The translations under genes were made by a program, and so were the position numbers. This document shows positions 9,047-17,334 of a DNA stretch of 64,000 nucleotides, piece after piece. How positions within the stretch are numbered: position 1 is the stretch's first letter; each line of letters begins with the position of its first letter. The notes beneath the pieces were generated by a model. The model was given only the letters and a program-made list of their open reading frames with translations. It did not search any database and was not told the origin of the DNA. The stretch is from Rhodocyclaceae bacterium. Its GTDB lineage: Bacteria > Pseudomonadota > Gammaproteobacteria > Burkholderiales > Rhodocyclaceae. Location: contig JADJEF010000020.1 in NCBI GenBank assembly GCA_016702335.1, positions 992,001 to 1,056,000 of the forward strand, read 5' to 3'.

Positions 9047-9592
9047 ATGAAAATCATCATCCTTGACCGAGACGGAGTCATTAATCATGACTCCGACAAC
9101 TACATCAAGAGCCCGGAGGAATGGCAGCCTATCGACGGCTCGCTTGAGGCCATTGCGCGGCTGACCCACTCCGGTTACCGCGTGGTCGTCGCGACCAACC
9201 AGTCCGGGGTGGGTCGCGCGCTGTTTGACATGGACACACTCAATGCCATCCACGAAAAAATGCTCGATGCCGTGATCGATGCTGGCGGGCGCATCGAAGC
9301 CATTTTTTTCTGCCCGCACGTCGCCACAGACGACTGCGAATGCCGTAAGCCCAAGGCCGGCATGTTTCGCGAGATTGAGGCGCGCTTCAATGCCGACATG
9401 AGCAAAGTCTTTGCCGTGGGAGACAGCCTGCGTGACCTGCAGGCCGCCATTGAAGTCGGTGCCAAGCCGGTGCTGGTAACCACCGGCAAGGGGCAAAAGA
9501 CCGTGAAAGACCCGGCCCTGCCCAAGGGCGTGCCGCATTACGCCTGCCTGGCAGATGCCGTTGACTTCATTCTCGAAGACGACGCGCAGTGA
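9047..9592 (+). CDS. gmhB: D-glycero-beta-D-manno-heptose-1,7-bisphosphate 7-phosphatase
   Basis: A HAD-superfamily phosphatase of 181 residues that removes the C7 phosphate in ADP-heptose synthesis for the lipopolysaccharide inner core. The nucleophile motif LDRDGVIN lies at residues 6-13, motif II at ATNQSGVGR, and the GmhB-specific zinc site is CPHVATDDCECRKP (cysteines and histidine spaced as in GmhB). Motif IV is AVGDSLRDL. Length matches the family. In related betaproteobacteria gmhB follows glyS directly; here about 1.8 kb with the DUF3617 and binding-protein genes is interposed. Confidence 0.93.
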   Translation: MKIIILDRDGVINHDSDNYIKSPEEWQPIDGSLEAIARLTHSGYRVVVATNQSGVGRALFDMDTLNAIHEKMLDAVIDAGGRIEAIFFCPHVATDDCECRKPKAGMFREIEARFNADMSKVFAVGDSLRDLQAAIEVGAKPVLVTTGKGQKTVKDPALPKGVPHYACLADAVDFILEDDAQ

Positions 9593-9670
9593 ATCGGCTG
9601 CACACCGCGCGTGCGCAAAGCCGGATCGACGCTGAATAGCGGCGCAGCAGCCCTCATTTGTACGCCAATC

Positions 9671-10168
9671 ATGTCACTACGAACCTCGCAACTGGCGCTA
9701 CGGCTTGACGCCACCGCCGTATCCCCAAGTCGGCGCTGGCAGGACGGCGATTCCATTGCCTTTCTCGGCGGCACGCTGACCCTGCGCCTCGCTACCGATG
9801 TCGAGGCCAGTGCCCGCCGGGGCGACGAATTGCATCTGCCCTTACCCCCGCAAGCGAGCGAGCGGCAGATTCAGGACAGCGCCGAGGCCTGGCTGCGCCG
9901 CGAGGCCGAACAACTCTTTACCAACATCATCACCCGGCACACTGCTGCCGCAGGCAACTTGGCACCAAAGCTGCAGTTGTCGTTCGCCGCCAAGGGCGGC
10001 TGGACCGACGTGGAACCGGCCACGCGCACCCGCCCGGGCAAGATCAGGTGCAACTGGCGCCTGATCGAGCAAGCGCCCGAGAGCATCGAGCAGGTGCTCG
10101 CCAGCGCGCTCGCCGCCGTGCAAACGAGCAGCGCTACGCCTGACCTGTTTGGCTCAGTCGCCCTGTAG
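9671..10168 (+). CDS. Degenerate YgjP-like paralogue lacking the metal site
   Basis: The 165-residue product resembles the intact YgjP-like hydrolase encoded just downstream. Both share a DG-x-x-(I/L)-x-(F/L)LGG start of the domain, a central helical region, a segment W-x-D-V/R-x-R near the RTRWGSC loop, and IRCNWRLI versus IRLNWRLI. In the neighbour this leads into VVVHELAHLYQMNH; here the same place reads SIEQVLASALA, so both metal-binding histidines and the glutamate are gone and the protein stops soon after. It looks like a duplicated, catalytically dead copy kept as an open frame. The start ATG at 9671 is preferred to 9611 because homology begins soon after. A dispersed element encodes VSPSRRWQ near residues 17-26. 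Confidence 0.6.
   Translation: MSLRTSQLALRLDATAVSPSRRWQDGDSIAFLGGTLTLRLATDVEASARRGDELHLPLPPQASERQIQDSAEAWLRREAEQLFTNIITRHTAAAGNLAPKLQLSFAAKGGWTDVEPATRTRPGKIRCNWRLIEQAPESIEQVLASALAAVQTSSATPDLFGSVAL
9722..9749 (-). repeat. Dispersed element, copy in the YgjP paralogue
   Basis: Reverse orientation, perfect core, with CCTG as the four variable bases. The gene reads through the opposite strand of the element as SPSRRWQDG. Confidence 0.85.
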
Positions 10169-10200
10169 CCACGGCCACGCCGAATCCGCGCCGCACCACC

Positions 10201-10983
10201 ATGAGCAGCACCGACCCACTACGCAGTATTGCCGAGCAACTGAGTCTGTTCCGCCTGCCCGAGGCACCCGTGCCGGTAACGCCGGCGGGTAGCGAAGGCC
10301 TGCTGCAGTTCGGCACCCGCATCGTGCCCTATCGGCTGCGCCGGCGTGCCCGCGCCCGCCTCGCCTTGGTCATTGCCGATCATGGTCTGCGCATCAACGC
10401 GCCCAGCACCCTGCCGCTGCGTGACATCGAAGCCTTTGCGCATCAGCACGGCGAGTGGATCGTACGCAAGCTCGACCAACAGGCGACCGCGCCGCGGCCG
10501 CAGCAGCTCGTCATTGCCGATGGCACACGCCTGCCCCTGCTCGGCGCCGAGGCCATCGTGCGGGTGCTACCCGGGCATAACCGCACGCGCTGGATAGGCA
10601 ACACCCTGGTAATCGAAGCGCGGCCGCATGCCAGGCTCAATCTGCTGGCGCAACGCGGGCTGCAAAAGCAGGCGCTTGCCCACTTCAGCGAACGCCTCGC
10701 CCATCACGCACCGCTGATGGGTCTCGAAGCGCCGCCACTGGGGCTGTCGAGTGCGCGCACCCGCTGGGGTAGTTGCAGCCTGCACTCGGGCATACGCCTG
10801 AACTGGCGGCTGATTCATTTGCCGCCCGAGCTGGGCGACTATGTGGTCGTGCATGAGCTAGCGCACCTGTATCAGATGAATCACAGCAAGCGCTTCTGGG
10901 CGATTGTCGAGCACGCCTGCCCGGATTGGCGTGAGGCCCGCGCAGCACTAAAGCTGGCGGCCGGAACCCTGACGTTGATTTAA
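10201..10983 (+). CDS. YgjP-like metal-dependent hydrolase (DUF45)
   Basis: A 260-residue predicted zinc metallopeptidase-like protein of the YgjP/WLM group (DUF45). The metal site HELAHLYQMNH is at residues 218-228, with E219 as the catalytic base and H218, H222 and H228 as ligands. Upstream lies the hallmark RTRWGSCSLHSGIRLNW. The C-terminus WAIVEHACPDWREARAAL fits the family. The biological substrate is unknown; family members are soluble cytoplasmic proteins often next to restriction or housekeeping genes. It follows its degenerate paralogue by 32 bases and precedes the ABA4-like gene by 13, so all three are probably one transcript. Confidence 0.88.
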   Translation: MSSTDPLRSIAEQLSLFRLPEAPVPVTPAGSEGLLQFGTRIVPYRLRRRARARLALVIADHGLRINAPSTLPLRDIEAFAHQHGEWIVRKLDQQATAPRPQQLVIADGTRLPLLGAEAIVRVLPGHNRTRWIGNTLVIEARPHARLNLLAQRGLQKQALAHFSERLAHHAPLMGLEAPPLGLSSARTRWGSCSLHSGIRLNWRLIHLPPELGDYVVVHELAHLYQMNHSKRFWAIVEHACPDWREARAALKLAAGTLTLI

Positions 10984-10996
10984 CCGAAAGCAAACC

Positions 10997-11449
10997 ATGG
11001 AACTAATGTCATCCGCCTTCACGCTCTGCAACCGCCTTGCCCTGCTCGGCTGGCTGGTGCTTTTCAGCTACCCGCTCTGGCCAGCGCCGGCACGCGGCCT
11101 CGTACTCATGGTGGTCATCACGCTGCTGTGTCTGGCCTATGTGTACTTCCTGTTTCTGGGCACGCGTCACGATGCCGAAGGTGAGGCCCCGCGCGGCAGC
11201 TTCTGGAGCCTGCGCGGGGTGATCCAGCTGTTCAAATCACCACGCGCGGTGCTGGCTGGTTGGATTCATTTCCTGGCCTTTGACATGATGGTCGGGCTCT
11301 ACATCTTGAACGACGCGGCGACGCGCGGGATCGGCCACCTCTGGCTGCTGCCGGTGCTAGTTCTGACCCTGATGTTTGGTCCGGCCGGGCTGCTGGCCTA
11401 TTTCGTCCTGCGTTTCTTTTGGGATGGGGCCGCGACGCTGACGCTCTGA
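10997..11449 (+). CDS. ABA4-like membrane protein (DUF4281)
   Basis: A 150-residue integral membrane protein with four predicted membrane helices (about 12-30, 36-55, 88-108, 116-140). The segments KSPRAVLAGWIHFLAFDMMV and FGPAGLLAYFVLR are the most conserved parts of DUF4281, the family of plant ABA4 (neoxanthin-related). In bacteria the function is unknown. It could start at 10997 or at the second ATG 9 bases later. Likely cotranscribed with the YgjP-like gene. Confidence 0.78.
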   Translation: MELMSSAFTLCNRLALLGWLVLFSYPLWPAPARGLVLMVVITLLCLAYVYFLFLGTRHDAEGEAPRGSFWSLRGVIQLFKSPRAVLAGWIHFLAFDMMVGLYILNDAATRGIGHLWLLPVLVLTLMFGPAGLLAYFVLRFFWDGAATLTL

Positions 11450-11525
11450 GTGACGCCTACGGTGCACGGATGCGTGCTTGAACTGCTTATTGGTGCGTAG
11501 GCACCATAATCGGACGAATTCCATG

Positions 11526-11856
11526 TCAATGCTCCATCGCAACAGTTTCAGCATCAATTCCATCGTCATCGGCATGGGTGCCGATGAACTTCACATACAC
11601 GGCCTGGTAGCGATATGCCACCGAGATCACCAGACGATAGTCATTGCCTTTGATGTTGAAGACAACTCGGCGGTTCTTTAGAACGCAGGCGCTGCGTTAC
11701 TGATCCTTGATGTTTGCCGGTTGGCACCATGTCGCCTTCTTCACCTCGCCCACCCATGACTTCAACGGCTGCTCGGCATCTGGGTTGCTTTCCCAAAAAG
11801 CTCGCAACTGGCCGACAGCGCCAAAGGGCCCCGAATTTCTAGCGGCGAACGTACAT
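11526..11856 (-). pseudogene. Broken higB toxin with higA stub
   Basis: Reading the reverse strand, the upstream half gives LRAFWESNPDAEQPLKSW, VGEVKKATWCQPANIKDQ and then TAA (11697-11699). The same frame continues as RSACVLKNRRVVFNIKG, NDYRLVISVAYRYQAVYVKF and IGTHADDDGIDAE to a TGA at 11526. These two halves are the N- and C-terminal parts of a HigB-type mRNA interferase, in which a tyrosine is normal where the TAA now stands. The N-terminus also looks disturbed: ATG TAC GTT at 11856 is out of frame with the rest. One base after the higB stop an ATG begins MEF, followed by a one-base shift into RPI, like the start of HigA; the rest of higA is missing. The locus is a dead toxin-antitoxin relic. 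Confidence 0.75.
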
Positions 11857-11860
11857 GGCG

Positions 11861-12385
11861 TCACTTTTCGACACCGAGCTTCGCCTTTTTGACCATGCTC
11901 CGCAAGAAAAACCATATCCCGATATTGAAAACAGGAACGATGGTCAAGATCAATACAAGAAGTAGCAACGCGGATCTGGCACGATCAGGGCTATAGCTAT
12001 CCAACGATGCCTTGGTTCTGTCGGGGCTGACATAGACGGTAAAGCCCGACGCACTGCCATAGTTGGTTGATAAAAACTGCCTGGCCTGCTCAGGTGAATC
12101 GACAAACCCCGCCACTTTACAAGCGGTGATCGGCGCAGATGCATCACTGAGCGTGAGTGTGATGCAGGGAACATACTCACGCCACGAACTACTTTTATTT
12201 GAGCGATGCTTGACGCTGACTTCTTCACTGACTTTTAGGGTGTTTGACGTTGGCGCGTACGACTCCAGCGCGGCTTCTGTCTGGTATTTCGGGTAAAGAA
12301 GAAAGGCTGTTGCCGCCATTGGAGCCAGCGTACCAATAAGCATGGCAACCGAAAATAATTTCGATTCAAAGAAATGCGGGGGCAT
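11861..12385 (-). CDS. Membrane protein with two flanking helices, DUF3592-like
   Basis: About 174 residues. One membrane helix near the N-terminus (SVAMLIGTLAPMAATAFLL), a soluble middle part with two cysteines (PCITL and ACKVAGF) and VYVSPDRTKASLD, then a second helix (SALLLLVLILTIVPVFNIGI) and a basic tail. This helix-domain-helix layout with a Y-x-V-x-P-x-x-P-like segment before the second helix resembles DUF3592 proteins, whose function is unknown. A GTG three codons upstream is an alternative start. Base composition is lower in GC than its neighbours, as is the adjacent higB relic, which hints at an acquired patch. Confidence 0.5.
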   Translation of the reverse strand: MPPHFFESKLFSVAMLIGTLAPMAATAFLLYPKYQTEAALESYAPTSNTLKVSEEVSVKHRSNKSSSWREYVPCITLTLSDASAPITACKVAGFVDSPEQARQFLSTNYGSASGFTVYVSPDRTKASLDSYSPDRARSALLLLVLILTIVPVFNIGIWFFLRSMVKKAKLGVEK

Positions 12386-12447
12386 ATCAATCACCAGTTA
12401 GTTTTTCAGCTTTGCCGCTGCAACAGAAGGTAGGTTGGTAGTCTTGT

Positions 12448-12479
12448 CGGCGGTTATGGAAAACTTTCCATAACCGCCG
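12448..12479. other. Perfect 15-bp hairpin in the gap between reverse-strand genes
   Basis: Arms CGGCGGTTATGGAAA at 12448-12462 and its exact complement at 12465-12479 enclose a two-base loop. It lies about 70 bases downstream of the CheA-like kinase gene, whose stop is at 12551. No T-run follows on the reverse strand, so it may be a transcript-stabilising or processing structure, or a protein-binding palindrome, more than a classical terminator. Confidence 0.6.
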
Positions 12480-12550
12480 GCTTGATCCGGAACGCAAGCC
12501 TTGCGAAATACGATGGCCAACTCGCTGCGATCAATGGACCCGTCAGGCGC

Positions 12551-14818
12551 TCACGCGGTCGCCCGGGGGTCGAGTACGCCAAACGCTCCGGGGAGGGAAA
12601 TCAATGTCTCGAAGCTACGGAAGTCTGCCCCATTGTTATTGTCGGTAAAACGCAGAGTGATGGTGCCGCCCTCACGCTTGATGAAGTCCTGCACCGCATC
12701 CATACCGACACCACGCCCGGAAATTTCAGTCACCGCTGTGGCCGTCGAGAAACCTGCCGCGAAGATCAGCTGAGCTACCTCGGCATCTGACGCCGTGGTA
12801 TCTGGCTGCAACAAGCCATTTTCGATAGCCTTCTTGCGAATGTAACCAACAGCCAGTCCACGCCCGTCATCCGACAGGCGCATTTGCAAGCGACCGTTTT
12901 CGAGTTGGGTCTGCAAGCGGATTGTGCCCGCCGCCGACTTGCCCTTGGCGATTCGGTCGGCAGCAGTCTCGATCCCGTGGTCCATCGAATTGCGATACAA
13001 GTGCATGAAGACATTGCGCAGCAAATCACTGATCTGGTTACGAATATGAATGTTGTTATCTTCGATCGCGAGCAGGGGCGCTTCCTTGCCCAGCTCATTG
13101 GCCAACGAGGGCAGTGAATCGAAGACGCCGGCTAGTACGCCTTGCAAGGGCTCGGTCCCGATCAGACGCAAGGTGGCATCGACGTTACGCAAGGTGCCCG
13201 CCAGAGCTTGCGTATCGGCATCAGTAAGCTGCAGGCGCTCGATCTGCGCCACCATGTCTTCGACTTGTTCGCGCCGGACCATGAAATATTTCTCGGCGCT
13301 GCCACGCCGCCCGGGCCCCTTGCGCCCGAGCTTCACCTCGTTGAGCACGGCATATTCTTCCAGGCTCTGCATGACCTCCTGCAACTTGTCGAGCAGGCTT
13401 TGCTTTTCAAAATCGACATCCGGGTTCTTGCGCAACTGGTCGTAGGCCTGTTCGGCCTCGTGCACCACGTTGGTCAGGTGCAGCAGGCCATAGGTGCGCG
13501 CATTGCCCTTGATGGTGTGCATGTTGCGGAAGAGCTGGGTGACCAGATCCGGGTGCTTGTCAGCGGCAGCCTGCAACAGGGTTTCGTTTTCACTGACGAA
13601 GCGCCGCGAGCTATCGACAAACTCGTGAAATTTTTCCTGGCTGACCACCAGAATCTGACCGATCATTTCCAGCTCGCGCCGCTGCTGGCCGGCTTCGGCT
13701 TCCAGTTTGCGCAGTTCGGTCACGTCGCGCACACAGACCATTAGCTTGTCCACCACGTCGCTGTCGTTGCAAATTGGCGACCAGGTCAGGTTCAGCCATT
13801 TCGACTTGCCGCTGCTCAACTCGATCTTGTAGTCCGAGGTCAGCACATGCGAGTTGAAATCGAAGTTCATACGGTCTTCGCCCAGACAGGCAAAGACTCC
13901 GGCTTCGACCGATGAAAGCGCGTCGGCACCCAGATCCCCACCCTTGAACAAAAAGTCCAGCGCCGGCCGGCCAGCAATTTCCTGAGTCTCGAAAATGGTT
14001 TCCAGATACTTGGAATATTCGGGGTGAATGGTGCCGCTGCCCACGATCGTCATCACACCTTGCGGCAGGTTTTGCATCATCGCATTGATGTCCTGGGTCT
14101 TCTCTGCGAGTGCCGAGGTTCGCGCGGCCACCATGTCTTCGAGGCCATCGTTAATTGCCTTGAGATCTGCCGCCATACGCCGACCAAGCAGCAGCCCGAT
14201 CACGGCAATCAGCACCGCTGCGGCAATTTGCATCATCTTGATGGTGGAGGCCAGGTCAATCGATGAAAGGAAGCTTTGCTTAGCCACTTCGCGGTTGATG
14301 CCCACAATGCGCGTCAGGTTCTCGGCGGCGGAGTCATACGTCGGCTTGGCGACCAGCGTCATCACATCGATCGCGGCATCGCGCTCGCCGGTGGCGGTGG
14401 CATCGATGACCTCTTTGACCGTGGCCTTGTAGGCAAACCAGGTTGCCTCGAATTCGTCTATCGCAGCGCGCTCGCTCTGTGCCAGTTCCGCCAGCTTGTA
14501 TTTCTCGATAGAGCCCAGCAGGATTTTCTCTTCACCTTCGAGCTTCACGATAAGCTCTTTGCGCGCATCGGCATCGGCTTCGACCGCGACGTTGTAGAGC
14601 GTGTTTTGGTAATTGACCAATTGCACGTTGGCATCTGACACCACGATGATGGTGGCCAACTGCTTGTTGTAAATGTCGCTGACCAGATCGGCTACCCGGC
14701 TGACCGCCCAGGTGCCGGCCACCCCGAGAATCGCCGAGCCAATGAGGCTGGAGAGAACCAGAAGCGTCAGCTTGGCCTTGACACCGGTACTCGATGAAGT
14801 GAAATCCGCGTTCGACAT
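12551..14818 (-). CDS. Membrane-bound CheA-like histidine kinase with 4-helix sensor, PAS and Hpt domains
   Basis: A 755-residue sensor. Order: membrane helix near 15-38, periplasmic helical bundle of the 4HB_MCP type (about 40-190), second membrane helix (IAAAVLIAVIGLLLG), a short coiled coil, a PAS-like domain (about 235-370, ending CVRDVTELRKLEAEA), an Hpt-like phosphotransfer region with H434 in NMHTIKGNARTYG, a linker, and a CheA-type ATPase (HLYRNSMDHGIE, DDGRGLA, GRGVGMDAV). The CheW-like regulatory domain that ends true CheA is absent. The ATG at 14818 is preceded by GGAGGTGGGG and decides the start. No response regulator or chemotaxis gene is adjacent, so the partner must be elsewhere. 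Confidence 0.85.
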   Translation of the reverse strand: MSNADFTSSSTGVKAKLTLLVLSSLIGSAILGVAGTWAVSRVADLVSDIYNKQLATIIVVSDANVQLVNYQNTLYNVAVEADADARKELIVKLEGEEKILLGSIEKYKLAELAQSERAAIDEFEATWFAYKATVKEVIDATATGERDAAIDVMTLVAKPTYDSAAENLTRIVGINREVAKQSFLSSIDLASTIKMMQIAAAVLIAVIGLLLGRRMAADLKAINDGLEDMVAARTSALAEKTQDINAMMQNLPQGVMTIVGSGTIHPEYSKYLETIFETQEIAGRPALDFLFKGGDLGADALSSVEAGVFACLGEDRMNFDFNSHVLTSDYKIELSSGKSKWLNLTWSPICNDSDVVDKLMVCVRDVTELRKLEAEAGQQRRELEMIGQILVVSQEKFHEFVDSSRRFVSENETLLQAAADKHPDLVTQLFRNMHTIKGNARTYGLLHLTNVVHEAEQAYDQLRKNPDVDFEKQSLLDKLQEVMQSLEEYAVLNEVKLGRKGPGRRGSAEKYFMVRREQVEDMVAQIERLQLTDADTQALAGTLRNVDATLRLIGTEPLQGVLAGVFDSLPSLANELGKEAPLLAIEDNNIHIRNQISDLLRNVFMHLYRNSMDHGIETAADRIAKGKSAAGTIRLQTQLENGRLQMRLSDDGRGLAVGYIRKKAIENGLLQPDTTASDAEVAQLIFAAGFSTATAVTEISGRGVGMDAVQDFIKREGGTITLRFTDNNNGADFRSFETLISLPGAFGVLDPRATA

Positions 14819-15046
14819 CCCCACCTCCATATTTTTATCGCACCGGCCAGACCGCCTCACCGACGCTTAGATGGCCAATCTAATCAGAATGGGCAAAAAA
14901 GGGTTGATTGACGGCAAATTTTTCGCCGAAAACCGCGATTCGCTCCCGTCTTTCGTTGATTCTCCCCGTGCGATGGTTAATCGCACAGAGAGGCAACTCC
15001 CTCGACGCGGGTGCCAGAGGCTCTGCCCAGCGCACCTTCAGACCCT

Positions 15047-16318
15047 TCAGACCGCTGCCAGCGCCTGCTCCAGGTCGGCCGTAATGTCGTCAATGTGTTC
15101 CAGACCAATCGACAGGCGCACCATATCTTCCGAGACGCCCGCCTTCTCAAGTTCGGCCGGCGAAAGCTGGCGATGGGTCGTGCTGGCCGGGTGGCAGGCC
15201 AGGCTTTTGGCATCGCCGATATTGACCAGGCGGGTGACGAGTTTGAGCGCATCCTGAAAGCGCGTGCCGGCCTCCCGACCACCTTGCACACCAAAGGAAA
15301 GAATGCCCGAAGCGCGCCCGCCCATGAACTGCTTGACCAAGCCATGGTCAGCATGGTCGGGCAGGCCAGCGTAGTTCACCCAGTTGACCTTGGCGTGGCC
15401 CTTGAGGAACCTGGCCACGGCCAGGGTGTTCTCGCAAATGCGGTCCATGCGCACCGCCAGGGTCTCGATGCCCTGCAGGATAAGGAAGCTGTTGAAGGGC
15501 GAAATCGCGGCACCCATGTTGCGCAGAGGCACCACGCGAGCACGGCCGATGTAGGCGGCGGGCCCCAGTGCCTCGGTGTAAACCACGCCGTGGTACGAAA
15601 CGTCCGGAGTATTCAAGCGCTTGAAGCGCTCTTTGTGCTCGGCCCAGGGGAACTTGCCCGAATCGACAATCACGCCGCCAATACTGTTGCCATGCCCGCC
15701 CAGATACTTGGTCAGGGCATGTACCACGATATCGGCACCATGCTCAAAGGGGCGACACAGATAGGGCGTCGGCACCGTGTTGTCCACAATCAAGGGCACG
15801 CCACCTTCGTGCGCCACCCTGGCCAGAGCGGCGAGATCGACCACATTGCCCAGCGGGTTGCCGATCGATTCGCAAAACACCGCCTTGGTGCGGGCGTCGA
15901 TCAGCGCCTTGAAGCTCTCGGGCTGGCGGTAATCGGCAAAGCGAACCTCAATGCCGTATTGCGGCAACGTGTGGGCAAACAGGTTGTAGGTGCCACCGTA
16001 GAGCGTGCCGACCGAGACAATGTTGTCGCCGGCTTCGGCAATGGTCTGGATCGCATAGGTAATCGCCGCCATGCCCGAGGCGAGACCGAGCGCGCCGACG
16101 CCACCTTCGAGCGCGGCCATGCGCTGTTCGAGCACAGAGGTCGTGGGGTTCATGATGCGGGTGTAAATGTTGCCGGCCACCTTGAGGTCGAACAGATCCG
16201 CCGCATGCTGGGTATCGTCAAAGGCATACGAGGTGGTCTGGTAAATCGGTACCGCCACGGCTTTGGTGGTCGGATCGGGGCTATAGCCACCGTGAACGGC
16301 AATGGTTTCAATTTTCAT
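15047..16318 (-). CDS. metY: O-acetylhomoserine sulfhydrylase (PLP enzyme)
   Basis: A 423-residue member of the Cys/Met-metabolism PLP family that makes homocysteine from O-acetylhomoserine and sulfide. The start ETIAVHGGYSPDPTTKA and PIYQTTSYAF are characteristic, and the cofactor lysine is K204 in HALTKYLGGHGNSIGG. Length (about 425) and the long insert before NMGAAISPFNSFL favour MetY over cystathionine gamma-synthase or MetZ. A good AGGAG site lies before the ATG. It is 21 bases downstream of psd on the same strand and may share its message. Free sulfide use is notable beside the sulfide-oxidising genes further on. Confidence 0.92.
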   Translation of the reverse strand: MKIETIAVHGGYSPDPTTKAVAVPIYQTTSYAFDDTQHAADLFDLKVAGNIYTRIMNPTTSVLEQRMAALEGGVGALGLASGMAAITYAIQTIAEAGDNIVSVGTLYGGTYNLFAHTLPQYGIEVRFADYRQPESFKALIDARTKAVFCESIGNPLGNVVDLAALARVAHEGGVPLIVDNTVPTPYLCRPFEHGADIVVHALTKYLGGHGNSIGGVIVDSGKFPWAEHKERFKRLNTPDVSYHGVVYTEALGPAAYIGRARVVPLRNMGAAISPFNSFLILQGIETLAVRMDRICENTLAVARFLKGHAKVNWVNYAGLPDHADHGLVKQFMGGRASGILSFGVQGGREAGTRFQDALKLVTRLVNIGDAKSLACHPASTTHRQLSPAELEKAGVSEDMVRLSIGLEHIDDITADLEQALAAV

Positions 16319-16339
16319 ATCGGTCTCCTAAAAAAATAA

Positions 16340-17200
16340 TTACAGCGATGCCATCTTTTCGCCCAGGCGAATGGGGGCTGCGGGTGCCCATCCCGGATTG
16401 AATTCAATGCGCTTTCCGTGTGCTTCGGGGAACAGCATGACCACCGTGGAACCAAGCAGGAAGCGACCCATTTCATCGCCCTGCTTGAACGAAATAGTGC
16501 GGTCCTGATAGTGGCAGTCGCGGATGCGCCCTGGGCGAGGCGGGTTGACCACGCCGTGCCAGGTCGTGGCCATGCTGCCGACGATAGTCGCACCTACCAG
16601 CACCATGACAAACGTGCCCATCGCCGAGGTATCGCCCTCAAACACACAGACCACGCGCTCGTTGCGGGCAAACAAGCCGGGCACACCGCGCGCCGTCGTC
16701 GGATTGACCGAAAACAGCGCCCCCGGCACATAGATCATGCGCGTCAGGCGTCCGGCACAGGGCATGTGGATACGGTGGTAGTCCTTCGGGCTCAGGTACA
16801 AACAGGCAAAGCTGCCGTTCTCGAACTGGGCCGCCAGTTCCTGGTCGCCGCCGACCAGCGCCGCCGTGCTGTAGTGATGGCCCTTGGCCTGAAAAATCTG
16901 ATCCTTTTCAATCGCACCAAACTGGCTGATCGCGCCATCGACCGGGCAAATCAGGTCGGCCTGCGCCAAGGGGCGTGCGCCGGGTTTGAGGGGCCGGGTG
17001 AAAAATTCATTGAACGTCGGATAGCTGGCGATATCGGGGTTCGCGGCCTCGGCCATATTGACCCCGTAGCGGGCAACGAACCAGCGGATGACACGGGTCG
17101 TCAGCGAGCCGGCTTGCGCACCGGCAAATTTGCCAGCCAGCGCGGTGAGCGCCTGTTTGGGCATCAGGTACTGGGGCACTACAGCGAGACGGTCGGACAT
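16340..17200 (-). CDS. psd: Phosphatidylserine decarboxylase proenzyme
   Basis: A 286-residue pyruvoyl enzyme that makes phosphatidylethanolamine at the inner membrane. The self-cleavage site is LGST with S251 becoming the pyruvoyl group. The other processing residues are visible: Asp in CPVDGAIS and His in YHRIHMP. Start TFNEFFTRPLKPGARP is a family hallmark. Length fits the E. coli-type enzyme. It precedes metY on the same strand. Confidence 0.95.
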   Translation of the reverse strand: MSDRLAVVPQYLMPKQALTALAGKFAGAQAGSLTTRVIRWFVARYGVNMAEAANPDIASYPTFNEFFTRPLKPGARPLAQADLICPVDGAISQFGAIEKDQIFQAKGHHYSTAALVGGDQELAAQFENGSFACLYLSPKDYHRIHMPCAGRLTRMIYVPGALFSVNPTTARGVPGLFARNERVVCVFEGDTSAMGTFVMVLVGATIVGSMATTWHGVVNPPRPGRIRDCHYQDRTISFKQGDEMGRFLLGSTVVMLFPEAHGKRIEFNPGWAPAAPIRLGEKMASL

Positions 17201-17254
17201 GGCAGGCCTGTAAGCAAAAAGTGTGTGGCGATTCTACGGCAGCGCTCTGTCAAT

Positions 17255-17280
17255 CGCCGCAGTACCAGCGCCGATGAGCG
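17255..17280 (+). repeat. Decayed dispersed element upstream of psd
   Basis: CGCCG, then ACCAGCGCCGA at the usual distance, then GAGCG in a diverged tail. The core is broken after CCAGCGCCGA, so I treat this as a decayed copy or a chance partial match. It lies in the divergent gap between psd and the forward gene at 17335. Confidence 0.4.
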
Positions 17281-17334
17281 CAGGGTATCCCGTGGAATTT
17301 ATCGATGGGCCAGGAAATCCTGAGAGAATGGGAA

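Noticed and set aside
14971..14990. Small inverted repeat GTGCGA...TCGCAC downstream of metY
   Set aside because: Only six base pairs and no T-run, so it cannot be supported as a terminator.
15011..16339. Forward 442-codon frame
   Set aside because: Antisense of metY, rich in His, Gln and Arg; metY itself has all PLP-enzyme motifs.
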